NCBI RefSeq assembly: GCF_012271765.1
Contig: NZ_VRKO01000010.1
Span: 132,884-196,883 of the forward strand
Reading direction: 5' to 3'
Source of the DNA: Erwinia rhapontici
Lineage (GTDB): Bacteria > Pseudomonadota > Gammaproteobacteria > Enterobacterales > Enterobacteriaceae
Length of the DNA: 64,000 bases
Positions within the stretch are counted from its first letter, which is position 1; each line of letters begins with the position of its first letter. Positions 7,606-15,789 of this stretch are shown here, one piece after another. A model generated the notes under the pieces. The model did no database searches, was not told the DNA's origin, and worked only from the letters and a program-made list of their open reading frames with translations. Position numbers and translations under genes: made by a program.

Positions 7606-10299
7606 ATGATTTCGTCAGTTGAAGTTCGCCTTGCACGTCGTGTCGGTACCCGACTGTTAAGCGCAACGCTTTTAGGTTCACTTTCGTTGCCGCTGGTGGT
7701 GCTGTCTCACAGTGCACACGCAGAAGCCGCACAGCAAATTTCATTCAGCATCCCGGCCGGTTCACTGTCCGGCGCGCTGGCCGCGTTTGGCCGCCAGTCC
7801 GGTATGCAGATCAGTTATCCACCAGAAATGGCGGCCGGGAAGACATCTCCGGGTATCTCCACCACCACCACGTCTGACGCCGCGTTGAACCGGTTGTTGC
7901 AGGGCAGTGGGCTACAGGCAAACTTCAGCGGCAACACGGTCACACTGAATACGGCTTCAGCATCCAATGCCGACGATGATGCCCTGATGCTGGGCACCAT
8001 TACCGTGACCGCTAAAGCAGGTGGAACGCCAGCGGACGCACCCTATGAAAGTGCCGGTTCCAGAGCGTATCTCTCTGGCGAACAGGTGGAGCGTTTTCGC
8101 GGCACCTCGGTAGGCGACTTCCTCTCTGGTGTACCCGGTGTGCTGAATGGTGATGCCCGCAACTCAGGGGCGCTGGATGTGAACATACGTGGTATGCAGG
8201 GACAGGGACGAGCACCGGTTATTGTCGATGGATCCAGCCAGGAGACCAGCATTTATCAGGGATATAATGGATCGAACTCACGTACCTATATTGACCCGGA
8301 TTTTATTGGTTCCGTCGAGATTGAAAAGGGTGCCAGCATGGGTGCCGATGCCACTGGTGCCATCGGTGGGGTGGTGCGCGTCAGTACCATCGGTGTACAG
8401 GATATTTTGCTGCCGGGCGAAAGTCTGGGGGTACGTATTAAGGGCGGCTTTAACAGCAACAGTGGTCATGTTCCTGCGGAAGGTACCCGTGCGGGCATGA
8501 AAAAATCGTTCGGCTATGCTGGCGATAGTCCGACTTATGACCAGATGTATTATAAGAATGACACCCGGCGTCCGGGGTTACTGGAGGCAACGGGCGGTTC
8601 CGGAAGTATTGCGGTGGCAGGGACGAGCGACTATTTTGACGGTGTAGCTGCCTATGCCCGGCGCTACAACGGTAACTACTACGCGGGTAAGCACGGTGGC
8701 GGCCAGCCCCGGGTGACGACCAAAGTGGATCTCTATGGTAATAACACCTTAGTCAACGGCGGCATTGGACCTTACCGTGGCGGTGAGCAGGTGCTGAATA
8801 CCTCGCTGGATAACGAATCCTGGCTGCTGAAAGGCAAGCTGAAGATGGTGAATAACCAGACGCTGGAACTGGGATATTCAAAATACATCAGTGACTACGG
8901 CTATCAGCTGGGATCGACGTATTTTATCACCCCCTCTTTCTATCAGGGACGGCTGAGTAATATCACGCTAGATACCTGGACTGCGCGTTATCAGTGGCAG
9001 CCCGATGATACCGATCTGATTAACCTCAAAGTGAACACGTTTTACAATCAGGTGGATAACCGTGCTAATGCCACCAGCTACAATGAAACGCTGGGCACTC
9101 TGACCTCTACCGCTATGCTGGTCGGTGCGGATCGCTGGGGTGCCACCGCATCGAATACCTCACTGTTCACCACGCCTGTCGGGGATGTCAGCGTTGAGCT
9201 GGGCGGAGGTTATACACGTGAAGACGTTGGCACACCGAGGGGTGTTACATTTGTCGATGATCTTTCGGTGGTCATGCCACAACCGCGCGAGGGTAATCGC
9301 CGCGAGAGTAATGCCTTTACCACACTGGAATGGAAACCGCAGGAATGGCTGACACTGAACGGCCATGTGCGCTATCAGCACTATAAAACCCTGGATGAGG
9401 CGCCAACCCTGGAAACACCGTATGAGCGTACCGATAAAGGCTGGTCACGGATTATCAGTGCAACGGTTGAGCCGTTTGAAGGTGTGAAACCTTATGTGAA
9501 GTACAGCAATGTCATGCGCAACCCCAGTATCTTTGAGTCACTGACCAGCCCGTCATTTGGCGTGCCGGTGGCGGATAACGCCGTGAAACCGGAACAGGCA
9601 CGCAGCTATGAGGCCGGAATTAACATTCTGCGCGATGGCGTACTGATGAAAGAAGACAAACTGCGCCTGCATGCGGCGTATTTTGATAACCAGGTTGATA
9701 ATTACATTACCCGTTCCAATGTCCCTATGGAGACGCCGTGGTTCACCTGGTATGCGCTGGGACGCATTAACCTGAAGTCAGCCGAGATGCGCGGTTTTGA
9801 AGTTTCCGCTGAGTATGACACCGGCAAAGTGTTCGGCAGTGTGGGCTGGAACCACTATACCCATGTGATGTTCTGCGCGGTACCGGGCAGTATTAATCCT
9901 GAATATACCGAGTGTGCAGCCGGGGGGATTTACAACAGCTTCGCGCTTCAACAGGTACCGCCGAAAGATACGGTGACGGTGAATCTGGGAAGCCGTTTCC
10001 TCGATGACAAGCTGACCGTGGGTTCACGTGTTAACTGGATCGGCAGCCGCTACACCGAGGGAATTGGTGATGGCAGTGAGAAAACCACACAGTCACTGGG
10101 TGTCGGCTCAATTCAGCCTTCTCGCTGGCGTCCGTATGCGCTGGTTGACCTGTACGCCAGTTATAAGCTGAACAGGAATACGACGTTTGATTTGACCGTT
10201 GATAACCTGACCGACCGTTATTATGTCGAGGCGATGAGTATCTCACCGCAGGCCGGTCCAGGCAGGACACTGCGCGGTAGCGTGACGATGAAGTTCTGA
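7606..10299 (+). CDS. TonB-dependent outer-membrane receptor with STN signalling domain (probable heme/hemophilin receptor)
   Basis: 897-residue TonB-dependent transducer. Residues 1-39 form a signal peptide (cleavage likely after AHA), 43-116 a secretin/TonB N-terminal (STN) domain (ISFSIPAGSLSGALAAFG), about 130-137 a candidate TonB box (TITVTAKA), then a plug (VPGVLNGDARNSGALDVNIRG; GSVEIEKGASMGADATGAIG) and a 22-strand-type barrel ending in phenylalanine (TMKF). The STN domain marks receptors that signal to FecR, which is encoded just upstream. Location beside a hemophilin-like gene suggests heme as ligand; the canonical heme-receptor FRAP/NPNL pair is not obvious (the corresponding stretch reads SNVMRNPSIFES), so ligand identity is inference. 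ATG 7606 follows GAGGGG with 5-base spacing. A strong terminator follows. Confidence 0.92.
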   Translation: MISSVEVRLARRVGTRLLSATLLGSLSLPLVVLSHSAHAEAAQQISFSIPAGSLSGALAAFGRQSGMQISYPPEMAAGKTSPGISTTTTSDAALNRLLQGSGLQANFSGNTVTLNTASASNADDDALMLGTITVTAKAGGTPADAPYESAGSRAYLSGEQVERFRGTSVGDFLSGVPGVLNGDARNSGALDVNIRGMQGQGRAPVIVDGSSQETSIYQGYNGSNSRTYIDPDFIGSVEIEKGASMGADATGAIGGVVRVSTIGVQDILLPGESLGVRIKGGFNSNSGHVPAEGTRAGMKKSFGYAGDSPTYDQMYYKNDTRRPGLLEATGGSGSIAVAGTSDYFDGVAAYARRYNGNYYAGKHGGGQPRVTTKVDLYGNNTLVNGGIGPYRGGEQVLNTSLDNESWLLKGKLKMVNNQTLELGYSKYISDYGYQLGSTYFITPSFYQGRLSNITLDTWTARYQWQPDDTDLINLKVNTFYNQVDNRANATSYNETLGTLTSTAMLVGADRWGATASNTSLFTTPVGDVSVELGGGYTREDVGTPRGVTFVDDLSVVMPQPREGNRRESNAFTTLEWKPQEWLTLNGHVRYQHYKTLDEAPTLETPYERTDKGWSRIISATVEPFEGVKPYVKYSNVMRNPSIFESLTSPSFGVPVADNAVKPEQARSYEAGINILRDGVLMKEDKLRLHAAYFDNQVDNYITRSNVPMETPWFTWYALGRINLKSAEMRGFEVSAEYDTGKVFGSVGWNHYTHVMFCAVPGSINPEYTECAAGGIYNSFALQQVPPKDTVTVNLGSRFLDDKLTVGSRVNWIGSRYTEGIGDGSEKTTQSLGVGSIQPSRWRPYALVDLYASYKLNRNTTFDLTVDNLTDRYYVEAMSISPQAGPGRTLRGSVTMKF

Positions 10300-10308
10300 T
10301 AGCCTTTT

Positions 10309-10342
10309 GCGGGCGGGGGAAACCCCGCCCGTTTTCTTTTTT
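10309..10342 (+). terminator. Rho-independent terminator after the receptor gene
   Basis: A GC-rich stem (GGGCGGGG / CCCCGCCC) with a GAAA loop is followed by GTTTTCTTTTTT. It ends the sigma-regulator-receptor unit before the private tonB gene. Confidence 0.9.
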
Positions 10343-10470
10343 CATTTAAATCAAAAAACGTTGTCTTCACTGAGAAAAAAAAGCCGCGCCGTTCGTTTTA
10401 TTAGTAAGAAGCAAGATGCCAGGCAATCAACCCGAGAGGGGTGAAAGAATAAAAACAGGTTGGGGGTGGT

Positions 10471-11325
10471 ATGCAAGGCGTACTCGGGCCGGAGAGTCAG
10501 CAAGATTCTCCGCTGTGGTTAACGGGTGGTCTGCTGGCGCTGGCACTACATGGCGGTCTGGCAGTCTGGTGGATGTGGACGCCACCGCCGGTTGCTGCTG
10601 ACCATGCCCCTCCCGCAGCCATTATGATTGAAATCGCCGATACGGCGCAGGCTGTACAGACGCAGCAGAACAATATCACCACGGAAAAGGTGGATGCCCA
10701 GGCCAGTCAGGCGCAGAACAAAGAAGAAGCGCAGAGCGAAGGCGCAGCGGCACCCGCGCAAGCACAGCCGCAGCCATCATTGAAGGAACCAGAAAAACCG
10801 CTGCCTGTCGTGGAAAAAACGGTGATGACCCAGTCAGCCGCCCGGGCATCGAAAAGTAAAAAAGATGAACAACGCAAGGCGCAGCAGAAAAGGCAGCGTC
10901 AGCAAAAACAGCAAAAACAGCAACAAGAGCAGCAACGCGAGCAAACTGCATCAGCCCAGAGCGTTCAGGCACAGGTACAGGCGCAGCAGGCATTACGTAA
11001 CGCCGCCCGCCAGACCGTCGCCAGCAACGCGCTGTCACCCCAACAGAGGGCGACCTGGATGAGCAAAGTGATGGCCCATCTGGAGAAGCGCAAACGCTAT
11101 CCGCAGGCGGCACAGGATCGCGGACAGCAGGGGGTGGCGACCGTCGAATTTACCCTTGATGGTCAGGGAAATGTACAGACGGTAGCACTCAGAAAGGGCG
11201 TGGGTTTTAGCGCACTGGATAATGAAGTGTTGTCGCTGTTACGCCGTGCTTCACCGGTACCGGCACCGCCAGATGGTGAACCGAAACGACTTACCGCACA
11301 GATTCAGTTCTTCCCGCGTTCGTAG
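10471..11325 (+). CDS. TonB/HasB-like energy transducer dedicated to the receptor
   Basis: 284-residue TonB-family protein that would couple the inner-membrane ExbB-ExbD motor to the adjacent receptor. A single transmembrane segment at about residues 15-36 carries a histidine (LALALHGGLAVWW) like the TonB/HasB motif. A long periplasmic spacer (about 37-195) is rich in Gln, Lys, Arg and Ala, with a KQQKQQQEQQREQ-type run instead of the usual Pro-Glu/Pro-Lys repeats. The C-terminal TonB domain (about 195-284) has YPQAAQDRGQQGVATVEFTL, the classic YP..A...G..G.V.V.F pattern. No exbB or exbD is nearby, so housekeeping ExbBD must be shared. ATG 10471 has a modest GGGGGTGG ribosome site. Between two terminators/hairpins, it is probably its own transcription unit. 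Confidence 0.9.
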   Translation: MQGVLGPESQQDSPLWLTGGLLALALHGGLAVWWMWTPPPVAADHAPPAAIMIEIADTAQAVQTQQNNITTEKVDAQASQAQNKEEAQSEGAAAPAQAQPQPSLKEPEKPLPVVEKTVMTQSAARASKSKKDEQRKAQQKRQRQQKQQKQQQEQQREQTASAQSVQAQVQAQQALRNAARQTVASNALSPQQRATWMSKVMAHLEKRKRYPQAAQDRGQQGVATVEFTLDGQGNVQTVALRKGVGFSALDNEVLSLLRRASPVPAPPDGEPKRLTAQIQFFPRS

Positions 11326-11393
11326 CGCGAGAGGAAGTTACCAGGGGGATATTCCGCTTTTTCCGGGGTAACTACGCTCTTATATGTAAATGC

Positions 11394-11420
11394 AAATACA
11401 TATCATTGTGATTTGTATTT
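11394..11420. promoter_or_regulatory. AT-rich inverted repeat upstream of the hemophilin-like gene
   Basis: AAATACA (11394-11400) and TGTATTT (11414-11420) form an inverted repeat around TATCATTGTGATT, about 95 bp before the hemophilin-like start. A 19-mer overlapping it (GTAAATGCAAATACATATC) matches the Fur consensus at only 12 of 19 positions. It could be a degenerate Fur operator or another regulator's site. Confidence 0.35.
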
Positions 11421-11512
11421 AATTTTTTGACCGGAGCCGCTGGTGTAATACGTAAGGGCGGCTCTAAATTTGCAGTTAACCGTTGTAAATCATCTTTTTA
11501 AGGAGAGTTCCA

Positions 11513-12274
11513 ATGTTTGCAAAGAATAAAGTGGTTCTGGCTTTGGCAATTTTGGCGACAACAGGTGTGGCACAGGCAGCGGTCATTGTCGGGGGGACCA
11601 GTGCCAGCAGTAACCTGCTTATTGGTCAGGCTGGAACGACGACGCCTGCTGTTGCAGGGGCGGGAGTGAGCGGGCAGTTAAACAGTGCCATCACGGCTTT
11701 CAGCCATTTCACGTTACCGATGTTCAAAAACAGTGGGAACGATGGCTACAAATTCTCCGGTAAACAACTGACGGCTATCGGCGTTCCTGGTCATGGTGGC
11801 CTGGGGGTCTGGTCATTTGCCAAGGTGGGAACCCAGGATGTGTGGTTCGGTGAGTGGGATGCAGAAGGGACGGCTGTCGGTAGCAAAGTTAATGGCACTC
11901 ATACCGCATTTTACGTAGGGAACAATGGGAATGTTGCCACCACGCTGCCAACCACTGGTCCAGTGACCTATGCGGTGAAATCCATCAACCGTGGCACCTC
12001 TGCGACAGCAGCCCTGCCATCCAGTACGCTGACTGCTAACTTCAGCACCAAAACGGCCAGCTCTACCGGTGATATTGCCTTCACCGGCGGCACCATTACC
12101 ACTTCTGCTTCCGATGTGAAACTGGCGGCAAGCAACGTAGCGGTAACCAGCGTTAGCGGTACCGGTGGTGCTCTGAATGGTCAGTTCTACGGTACCGGCG
12201 CTTCTGCTGTAGCCGGTCTGGTGAAATTCTCAGACCGTAATAAAGATACTGCCTTTGGTGGTACTAAAAACTAA
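11513..12274 (+). CDS. Hemophilin-like secreted heme-binding protein, Slam substrate (HphA family)
   Basis: 253 residues. A type I signal peptide ends at about residue 22 (ATTGVAQA); there is no lipobox and no cysteine anywhere, so the product should be soluble, not a surface lipoprotein. The C-terminal part has the TbpB-like barrel signature of Slam cargos (ALNGQFYGTGASAVAGLVKF, then AFGGTKN at the end). The N-terminal part has VWFGEW (110-115) and FYVGNN (133-138), which I recall from Slam-dependent heme-binding proteins. His65, His94 and His130 are candidate heme ligands. Family knowledge: hemophilins capture heme outside the cell and hand it to a TonB-dependent receptor. The gene directly precedes the Slam gene. 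AAGGAG at 11500-11505 gives a strong ribosome site. Family call is likely; heme binding is inference. Confidence 0.82.
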   Translation: MFAKNKVVLALAILATTGVAQAAVIVGGTSASSNLLIGQAGTTTPAVAGAGVSGQLNSAITAFSHFTLPMFKNSGNDGYKFSGKQLTAIGVPGHGGLGVWSFAKVGTQDVWFGEWDAEGTAVGSKVNGTHTAFYVGNNGNVATTLPTTGPVTYAVKSINRGTSATAALPSSTLTANFSTKTASSTGDIAFTGGTITTSASDVKLAASNVAVTSVSGTGGALNGQFYGTGASAVAGLVKFSDRNKDTAFGGTKN

Positions 12275-12302
12275 TCTACCGGCAGCCTGAGGGTTGCTCC
12301 TC

Positions 12303-12338
12303 AGCAGGGATCCTTTATCGGATCCCTGCTTTTTTTAT
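12303..12338 (+). terminator. Strong terminator between the hemophilin-like and Slam genes
   Basis: A perfect 11-bp stem (AGCAGGGATCC / GGATCCCTGCT) with a TTTATC loop is followed by TTTTTTATT. It lies between two genes expected to work together, and the Slam start is only 13 bp beyond, so readthrough through it would feed Slam at a low level while cargo is made in excess. Confidence 0.92.
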
Positions 12339-12350
12339 TCGGGGAACGTT

Positions 12351-13841
12351 ATGCGGATGAGCAGGCTGATGGGTATCCGTGCCTTACGAATCGCTATACC
12401 CTTTTTTTGTACGCTCTCAGTCGCTCATGCTCAGGAGCGTGAAGATACTCGCCGCATGCTTGAGATGAACGTGCAGCGCCAGGCGGCAGACCGCGAACGC
12501 GATCTGTTGCAGAGTGAAACCACCGCCCCGGCGGGCAGTACAATTACGATTGATGGACAAACCTGGCAGGTAGAGCACAGCTCCCCGGCCGTGGGGCAGG
12601 CGCTCTATCTGTCGCTGCAATCGCAGCAGTGGCCGGAAGCGCAACGTTTTCTCAATGACTATCTGACCTTTGCCGACCGTGACCCGCTGCTGGTGCACTA
12701 CGCACAGGGATTGCTGGCGCGCAAAAGGGGTGATTTTTCGCAGTCTGTTGCTGAATTTACCGCACTGCTGAACAGGCAGCCCGGTTTCCTGCCAGCCCGG
12801 CTTGAGCTGGCCCGCACGCTGTTTGAAGATGGTCAGGAGCGCGAGGCGGAGAATACCTTCACCGAGACGCTGGAGAGTATTGATGCCAGCGACCCAAAAA
12901 CGGCGGGCGTCCGCAAGTCGATTGGCCTGTTCCGTGATGCACTGGAACAACGTCAGGCCTGGACCGGGGCTTTCGCTTTTGGTCCCGAATGGACGGATAA
13001 CGTTAACCGGACCTCTGCCAGCCAGACCTGCCTGCTGTCGATCAGTGGTCAGTGTTATTACGAGCGCACCTTGCCGAAGGCGATCAGTACCACTGGCATC
13101 AGCTTTGACGCCAGCGTGCAGCGGCGTATTCCCATCTGGCAGCATCATGGCTTGTATATTCGTTCACAGCTGTTTGGTACTCAGTACCGCACCCACGGCG
13201 ACTACAACGAAACGACCTTCAGTACTCAGGCGGGTTACAGCTATCGCAAGGGACGCCATCAGATTGCTGTTGCACCCACGTTTGAGTATTACGATCTGGG
13301 CAATGACGCCTTTTACGGTGCCTGGGGTGCGCACGCAGAGTGGAGCTATCTGGCGGGCAGCGCCTCGTTGCTGAAAATTGAGAGCGACTATAAAGCGATG
13401 CGCTTTCGGCAGCAGCTGTATGCGCAAAATTTTGATGGCGGGCAAACCTCAACTTACACCACCTTTTATCGTGAGGTTGGGGCAGGGGTGACGTTGTTTG
13501 GCGGTATCGATTTTGTCGACAGTACGGCGGAAGATAAGGTCAATGCCTATCAGCAGAAGGGCGTTCGTCTGGGCGCTTCTGTTGAGTTACCTGCCGGGTT
13601 CCAGGCGACCGTATTTAGCGCGTATCGGCAGCGTGATTACGGCATGTACAGTCCGCTTCTTGAGATGCGTCGTCGCGACAAAGAGCAGAATTATACGCTG
13701 GTGCTGAAGGCGGTTGACTGGAAGGTCGCGGGGTTTGTTCCACTGCTGACCGTGCGGCATAACAAGGTGAAGAGTAACGTCGACTGGTTGTACAGCTATG
13801 ATCGTAATGACGTGAGTCTGAAACTGGAGTATGCGTTTTGA
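12351..13841 (+). CDS. Slam-family outer-membrane translocon (type XI secretion)
   Basis: 496-residue outer-membrane protein. Residues 1-27 are a signal peptide (LSVAHA), about 80-200 a periplasmic TPR-like helical domain (ALYLSLQSQQWPEAQRFLND; LARKRGDFSQSVAEFTALL; PARLELARTLFEDGQEREAE), and about 203-496 a Slam-type (DUF560) beta-barrel with alternating polar/aromatic strands ending YAF. Cys227 and Cys235 could form a disulfide in the first extracellular loop. Slam proteins move TbpB-like lipoproteins or soluble hemophilins across the outer membrane; the likely cargo is encoded immediately upstream. ATG 12351 follows GGGGAA with suitable spacing; extension upstream would run through the terminator hairpin. 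Translation probably depends on readthrough or a weak internal promoter. Confidence 0.87.
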   Translation: MRMSRLMGIRALRIAIPFFCTLSVAHAQEREDTRRMLEMNVQRQAADRERDLLQSETTAPAGSTITIDGQTWQVEHSSPAVGQALYLSLQSQQWPEAQRFLNDYLTFADRDPLLVHYAQGLLARKRGDFSQSVAEFTALLNRQPGFLPARLELARTLFEDGQEREAENTFTETLESIDASDPKTAGVRKSIGLFRDALEQRQAWTGAFAFGPEWTDNVNRTSASQTCLLSISGQCYYERTLPKAISTTGISFDASVQRRIPIWQHHGLYIRSQLFGTQYRTHGDYNETTFSTQAGYSYRKGRHQIAVAPTFEYYDLGNDAFYGAWGAHAEWSYLAGSASLLKIESDYKAMRFRQQLYAQNFDGGQTSTYTTFYREVGAGVTLFGGIDFVDSTAEDKVNAYQQKGVRLGASVELPAGFQATVFSAYRQRDYGMYSPLLEMRRRDKEQNYTLVLKAVDWKVAGFVPLLTVRHNKVKSNVDWLYSYDRNDVSLKLEYAF

Positions 13842-13846
13842 CCGCC

Positions 13847-13907
13847 GGGTCAGGCATGCCTGACCCCTGGGAAATATCCGTGCAGCTGGGCGTGGCATGC
13901 CGCGCCC
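13847..13907. repeat. Two GCATGC-centred palindromes at the slam / yfbR convergent ends
   Basis: GGGTCAGGCATGCCTGACCC (13847-13866) is a perfect 20-bp palindrome and GGGCGTGGCATGCCGCGCCC (13888-13907) one with a single G-T wobble. They share the centre GCATGC and the GGG/CCC ends with other copies at 44.7 and 46.4 kb. They lie between convergent genes, a typical position for REP-like elements, and may serve as a bidirectional 3' end. Confidence 0.8.
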
Positions 13908-13914
13908 GGGAGGA

Positions 13915-14511
13915 TTACAACGAGTCCTGGCTGATTTCGTCCAGCGACAGGCTGAAGCTCGGCACGAAGACTTCGACGAAATAGTCCATTTCCGGGCTGT
14001 GGCGCTGCGTCAGCGTCTTCTCAAGCCGCGCTTTTGCCAGCAGAAACTCATTATTACCCGCTGATAATTCTTCCAGGCATTTCAGATAGGCACAGAGAGC
14101 ATCAGCCTGCTTGACGATGGCCGTCTCCGCTTCGCTGTGCTGATGTTCATCAATCAGCGGTGCATAGGCGGAACGCAGCTCTTCCGGCAGCATTTCAATC
14201 AGCTTTTGCTGGGCAATCTTCTCTATCTTTTTGTACTCATGGGCAATCTGCGCGTTGTAATACTTCACCGGTGTGGGCAGATCGCCGGTCAGCACTTCGC
14301 TGGCATCGTGATAAATCGCCATCATTGCGATACGTTCAGCGTTGAGATTGCCATTAAATTTCTTATTTTTGATCAGGGCCAGAGCATGGGCGACCATTGC
14401 CACCTGTAAGCTGTGCTCCGAGACATTTTCGGTACGCACATTACGCATCAGCGGCCAGCGGTTGATCAGTTTCAGGCGGGAGAGGTGGGCAAAGAAGTGG
14501 CTTTGAGTCAT
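13915..14511 (-). CDS. yfbR: 5'-deoxynucleotidase YfbR
   Basis: HD-domain phosphohydrolase that dephosphorylates deoxyribonucleoside 5'-monophosphates, part of nucleotide salvage in the cytoplasm. 198 residues against 199 in E. coli. The HD-superfamily metal ligands are visible in [15 protein letters not shown] (near residue 30), [19 protein letters not shown] (near 67) and [16 protein letters not shown] (near 135). ATG 14511 is preferred over ATG 14517 two codons upstream, because AAGGG lies about 9 bases from the first and only 3 from the second. It lies downstream of alaA on the same strand, and the alaA hairpin sits between them. Confidence 0.96.
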   Translation of the reverse strand: MTQSHFFAHLSRLKLINRWPLMRNVRTENVSEHSLQVAMVAHALALIKNKKFNGNLNAERIAMMAIYHDASEVLTGDLPTPVKYYNAQIAHEYKKIEKIAQQKLIEMLPEELRSAYAPLIDEHQHSEAETAIVKQADALCAYLKCLEELSAGNNEFLLAKARLEKTLTQRHSPEMDYFVEVFVPSFSLSLDEISQDSL

Positions 14512-14540
14512 GGTCATTTTCCCTTACGTCAAAATGCGAA

Positions 14541-14558
14541 GAGCGGCCTTAGCCGCTC
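14541..14558 (-). terminator. Hairpin after alaA
   Basis: A 7-bp GC-rich stem (GAGCGGC / GCCGCTC) with a 4-base loop lies 13 bp past the alaA stop on the minus strand, flanked by AAAG/CTTT. Downstream U content is low (CGCATTTT), so termination may be partial with readthrough into yfbR. Confidence 0.6.
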
Positions 14559-14571
14559 TTTGGGGGGAACA

Positions 14572-15789
14572 TTACAGCTGGCGATAGCCGCTGAGGAAGC
14601 GACCAAACTTGTTAATCGCCATATCCAGCTCATCCACGCGCGGCAGGGTGACGATACGAACGTGATCCGGCCACGGCCAGTTAAACGCAGTACCCTGCAC
14701 CAGCAGCACTTTTTCTTGTAGCAGGAAGTCGAGCACCATTTTCTGGTCATCGTGGATGTTGAACTTCTTACTGTCGATTTTCGGGAACATATACAGCGCG
14801 CCATCCGGCTTCACGCAGCTGACTCCCGGGATTTCATTGATCAACTCCCAGGCACGGTTGCGCTGTTCATACAGACGGCCGCCAGGCTGGATAAATTCGC
14901 TAATACTCTGATATCCCCCCAGCGCCGTCTGAATCGCATGTTGCGCAGGGACGTTAGCGCACAGGCGCATTGAGGCCAGCATTTCCAGCCCTTCAATATA
15001 GCCTTTCGCATGTTTTTTCGGCCCGTTCAGCACCATCCAGCCCTGACGGAAGCCCGCCACACGGTAGGTTTTTGACAGACCGTTAAAGGTGATGGTCAAC
15101 AGATCCGGTGCCAGCGCGGCAATAGAGTGATGCTGTGCGGCGTCATAAAGAATTTTGTCGTAGATCTCGTCGGCAAAAATAATCAGGTTATGCTGACGCG
15201 CCAGTTCGACCACTTCCAACAGCAGTTCTTTGCTGTAGACGGCACCGGTCGGGTTGTTCGGGTTAATAATCACAATGCCGCGAGTACGCGGTGTAATTTT
15301 GCTGCGGATATCATCCAGGTCCGGGAACCATCCTGCAGACTCATCACACAGGTAGTGAACCGCTTTGCCGCCAGAGAGCGATACGGCCGCCGTCCACAAC
15401 GGATAATCCGGTGCGGGCACCAGCATTTCGTCGCCGCTGTTCAGCAGCGCCTGCATGGATTGCACAATCAGTTCAGACACACCGTTACCGATATAGATGT
15501 CTTCTACTGTCATATCACGCACGCCGCGCGCCTGATAATGCTGCATGATCGCTTTACGGGCGGAATAGAGGCCTTTTGAGTCGCAATAACCCTGTGCGCT
15601 TGGCAGGTTACGGATGACATCGACCAGAATTTCATCCGGGGCTTCAAAACCGAACGGGGCAGGGTTACCGATGTTCAGCTTGAGGACTTTATTTCCTTCT
15701 TCTTCGAGGCGCTTGGCTTCTTTTAATACCGGGCCGCGAATGTCGTAACACACATTATCCAGTTTGCTGGATTTATCAATTGGGGTCAT
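14572..15789 (-). CDS. alaA: Glutamate-pyruvate aminotransferase AlaA
   Basis: PLP-dependent class I/II aminotransferase making alanine from pyruvate and glutamate in the cytoplasm. 405 residues, the E. coli AlaA (YfbQ) length. Key stretches are NIGNPAPFGFEAPDEIL, the IINPNNPTGAVYS aspartate-loop region, ADEIYDKILYD, and the PLP lysine in FNGLSKTYRVAGFRQGW; the C-terminal domain ends RFLSGYRQL. ATG 15789 is chosen because it aligns with E. coli MSPIEKSSKLENVC (here MTPIDKSSKLDNVC) and follows an AGGCGACAG site; in-frame codons further upstream are not conserved. A 1-kb non-coding gap separates it from divergent lrhA. Confidence 0.97.
   Translation of the reverse strand: MTPIDKSSKLDNVCYDIRGPVLKEAKRLEEEGNKVLKLNIGNPAPFGFEAPDEILVDVIRNLPSAQGYCDSKGLYSARKAIMQHYQARGVRDMTVEDIYIGNGVSELIVQSMQALLNSGDEMLVPAPDYPLWTAAVSLSGGKAVHYLCDESAGWFPDLDDIRSKITPRTRGIVIINPNNPTGAVYSKELLLEVVELARQHNLIIFADEIYDKILYDAAQHHSIAALAPDLLTITFNGLSKTYRVAGFRQGWMVLNGPKKHAKGYIEGLEMLASMRLCANVPAQHAIQTALGGYQSISEFIQPGGRLYEQRNRAWELINEIPGVSCVKPDGALYMFPKIDSKKFNIHDDQKMVLDFLLQEKVLLVQGTAFNWPWPDHVRIVTLPRVDELDMAINKFGRFLSGYRQL

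Noticed and set aside
11513-12274. Hemophilin-like protein as a Slam-dependent surface lipoprotein
   Set aside because: There is no lipobox; the mature protein has no cysteine, so lipid anchoring is excluded.
12417-13148. Antisense frame opposite the Slam gene (243 codons)
   Set aside because: No start signals or domain; the plus-strand frame has a signal peptide, TPR and barrel patterns.
12351-13841. Slam-type protein as an autotransporter or two-partner secretion pore
   Set aside because: It lacks a passenger and POTRA domains; a TPR-like N-terminus with a 14-strand-type barrel fits Slam better.
5881-13841. Ferric citrate (fec) or classical Has system
   Set aside because: No fecBCDE periplasmic/ABC genes, no hasA-like cargo and no type I exporter are present; only the signalling module is shared.
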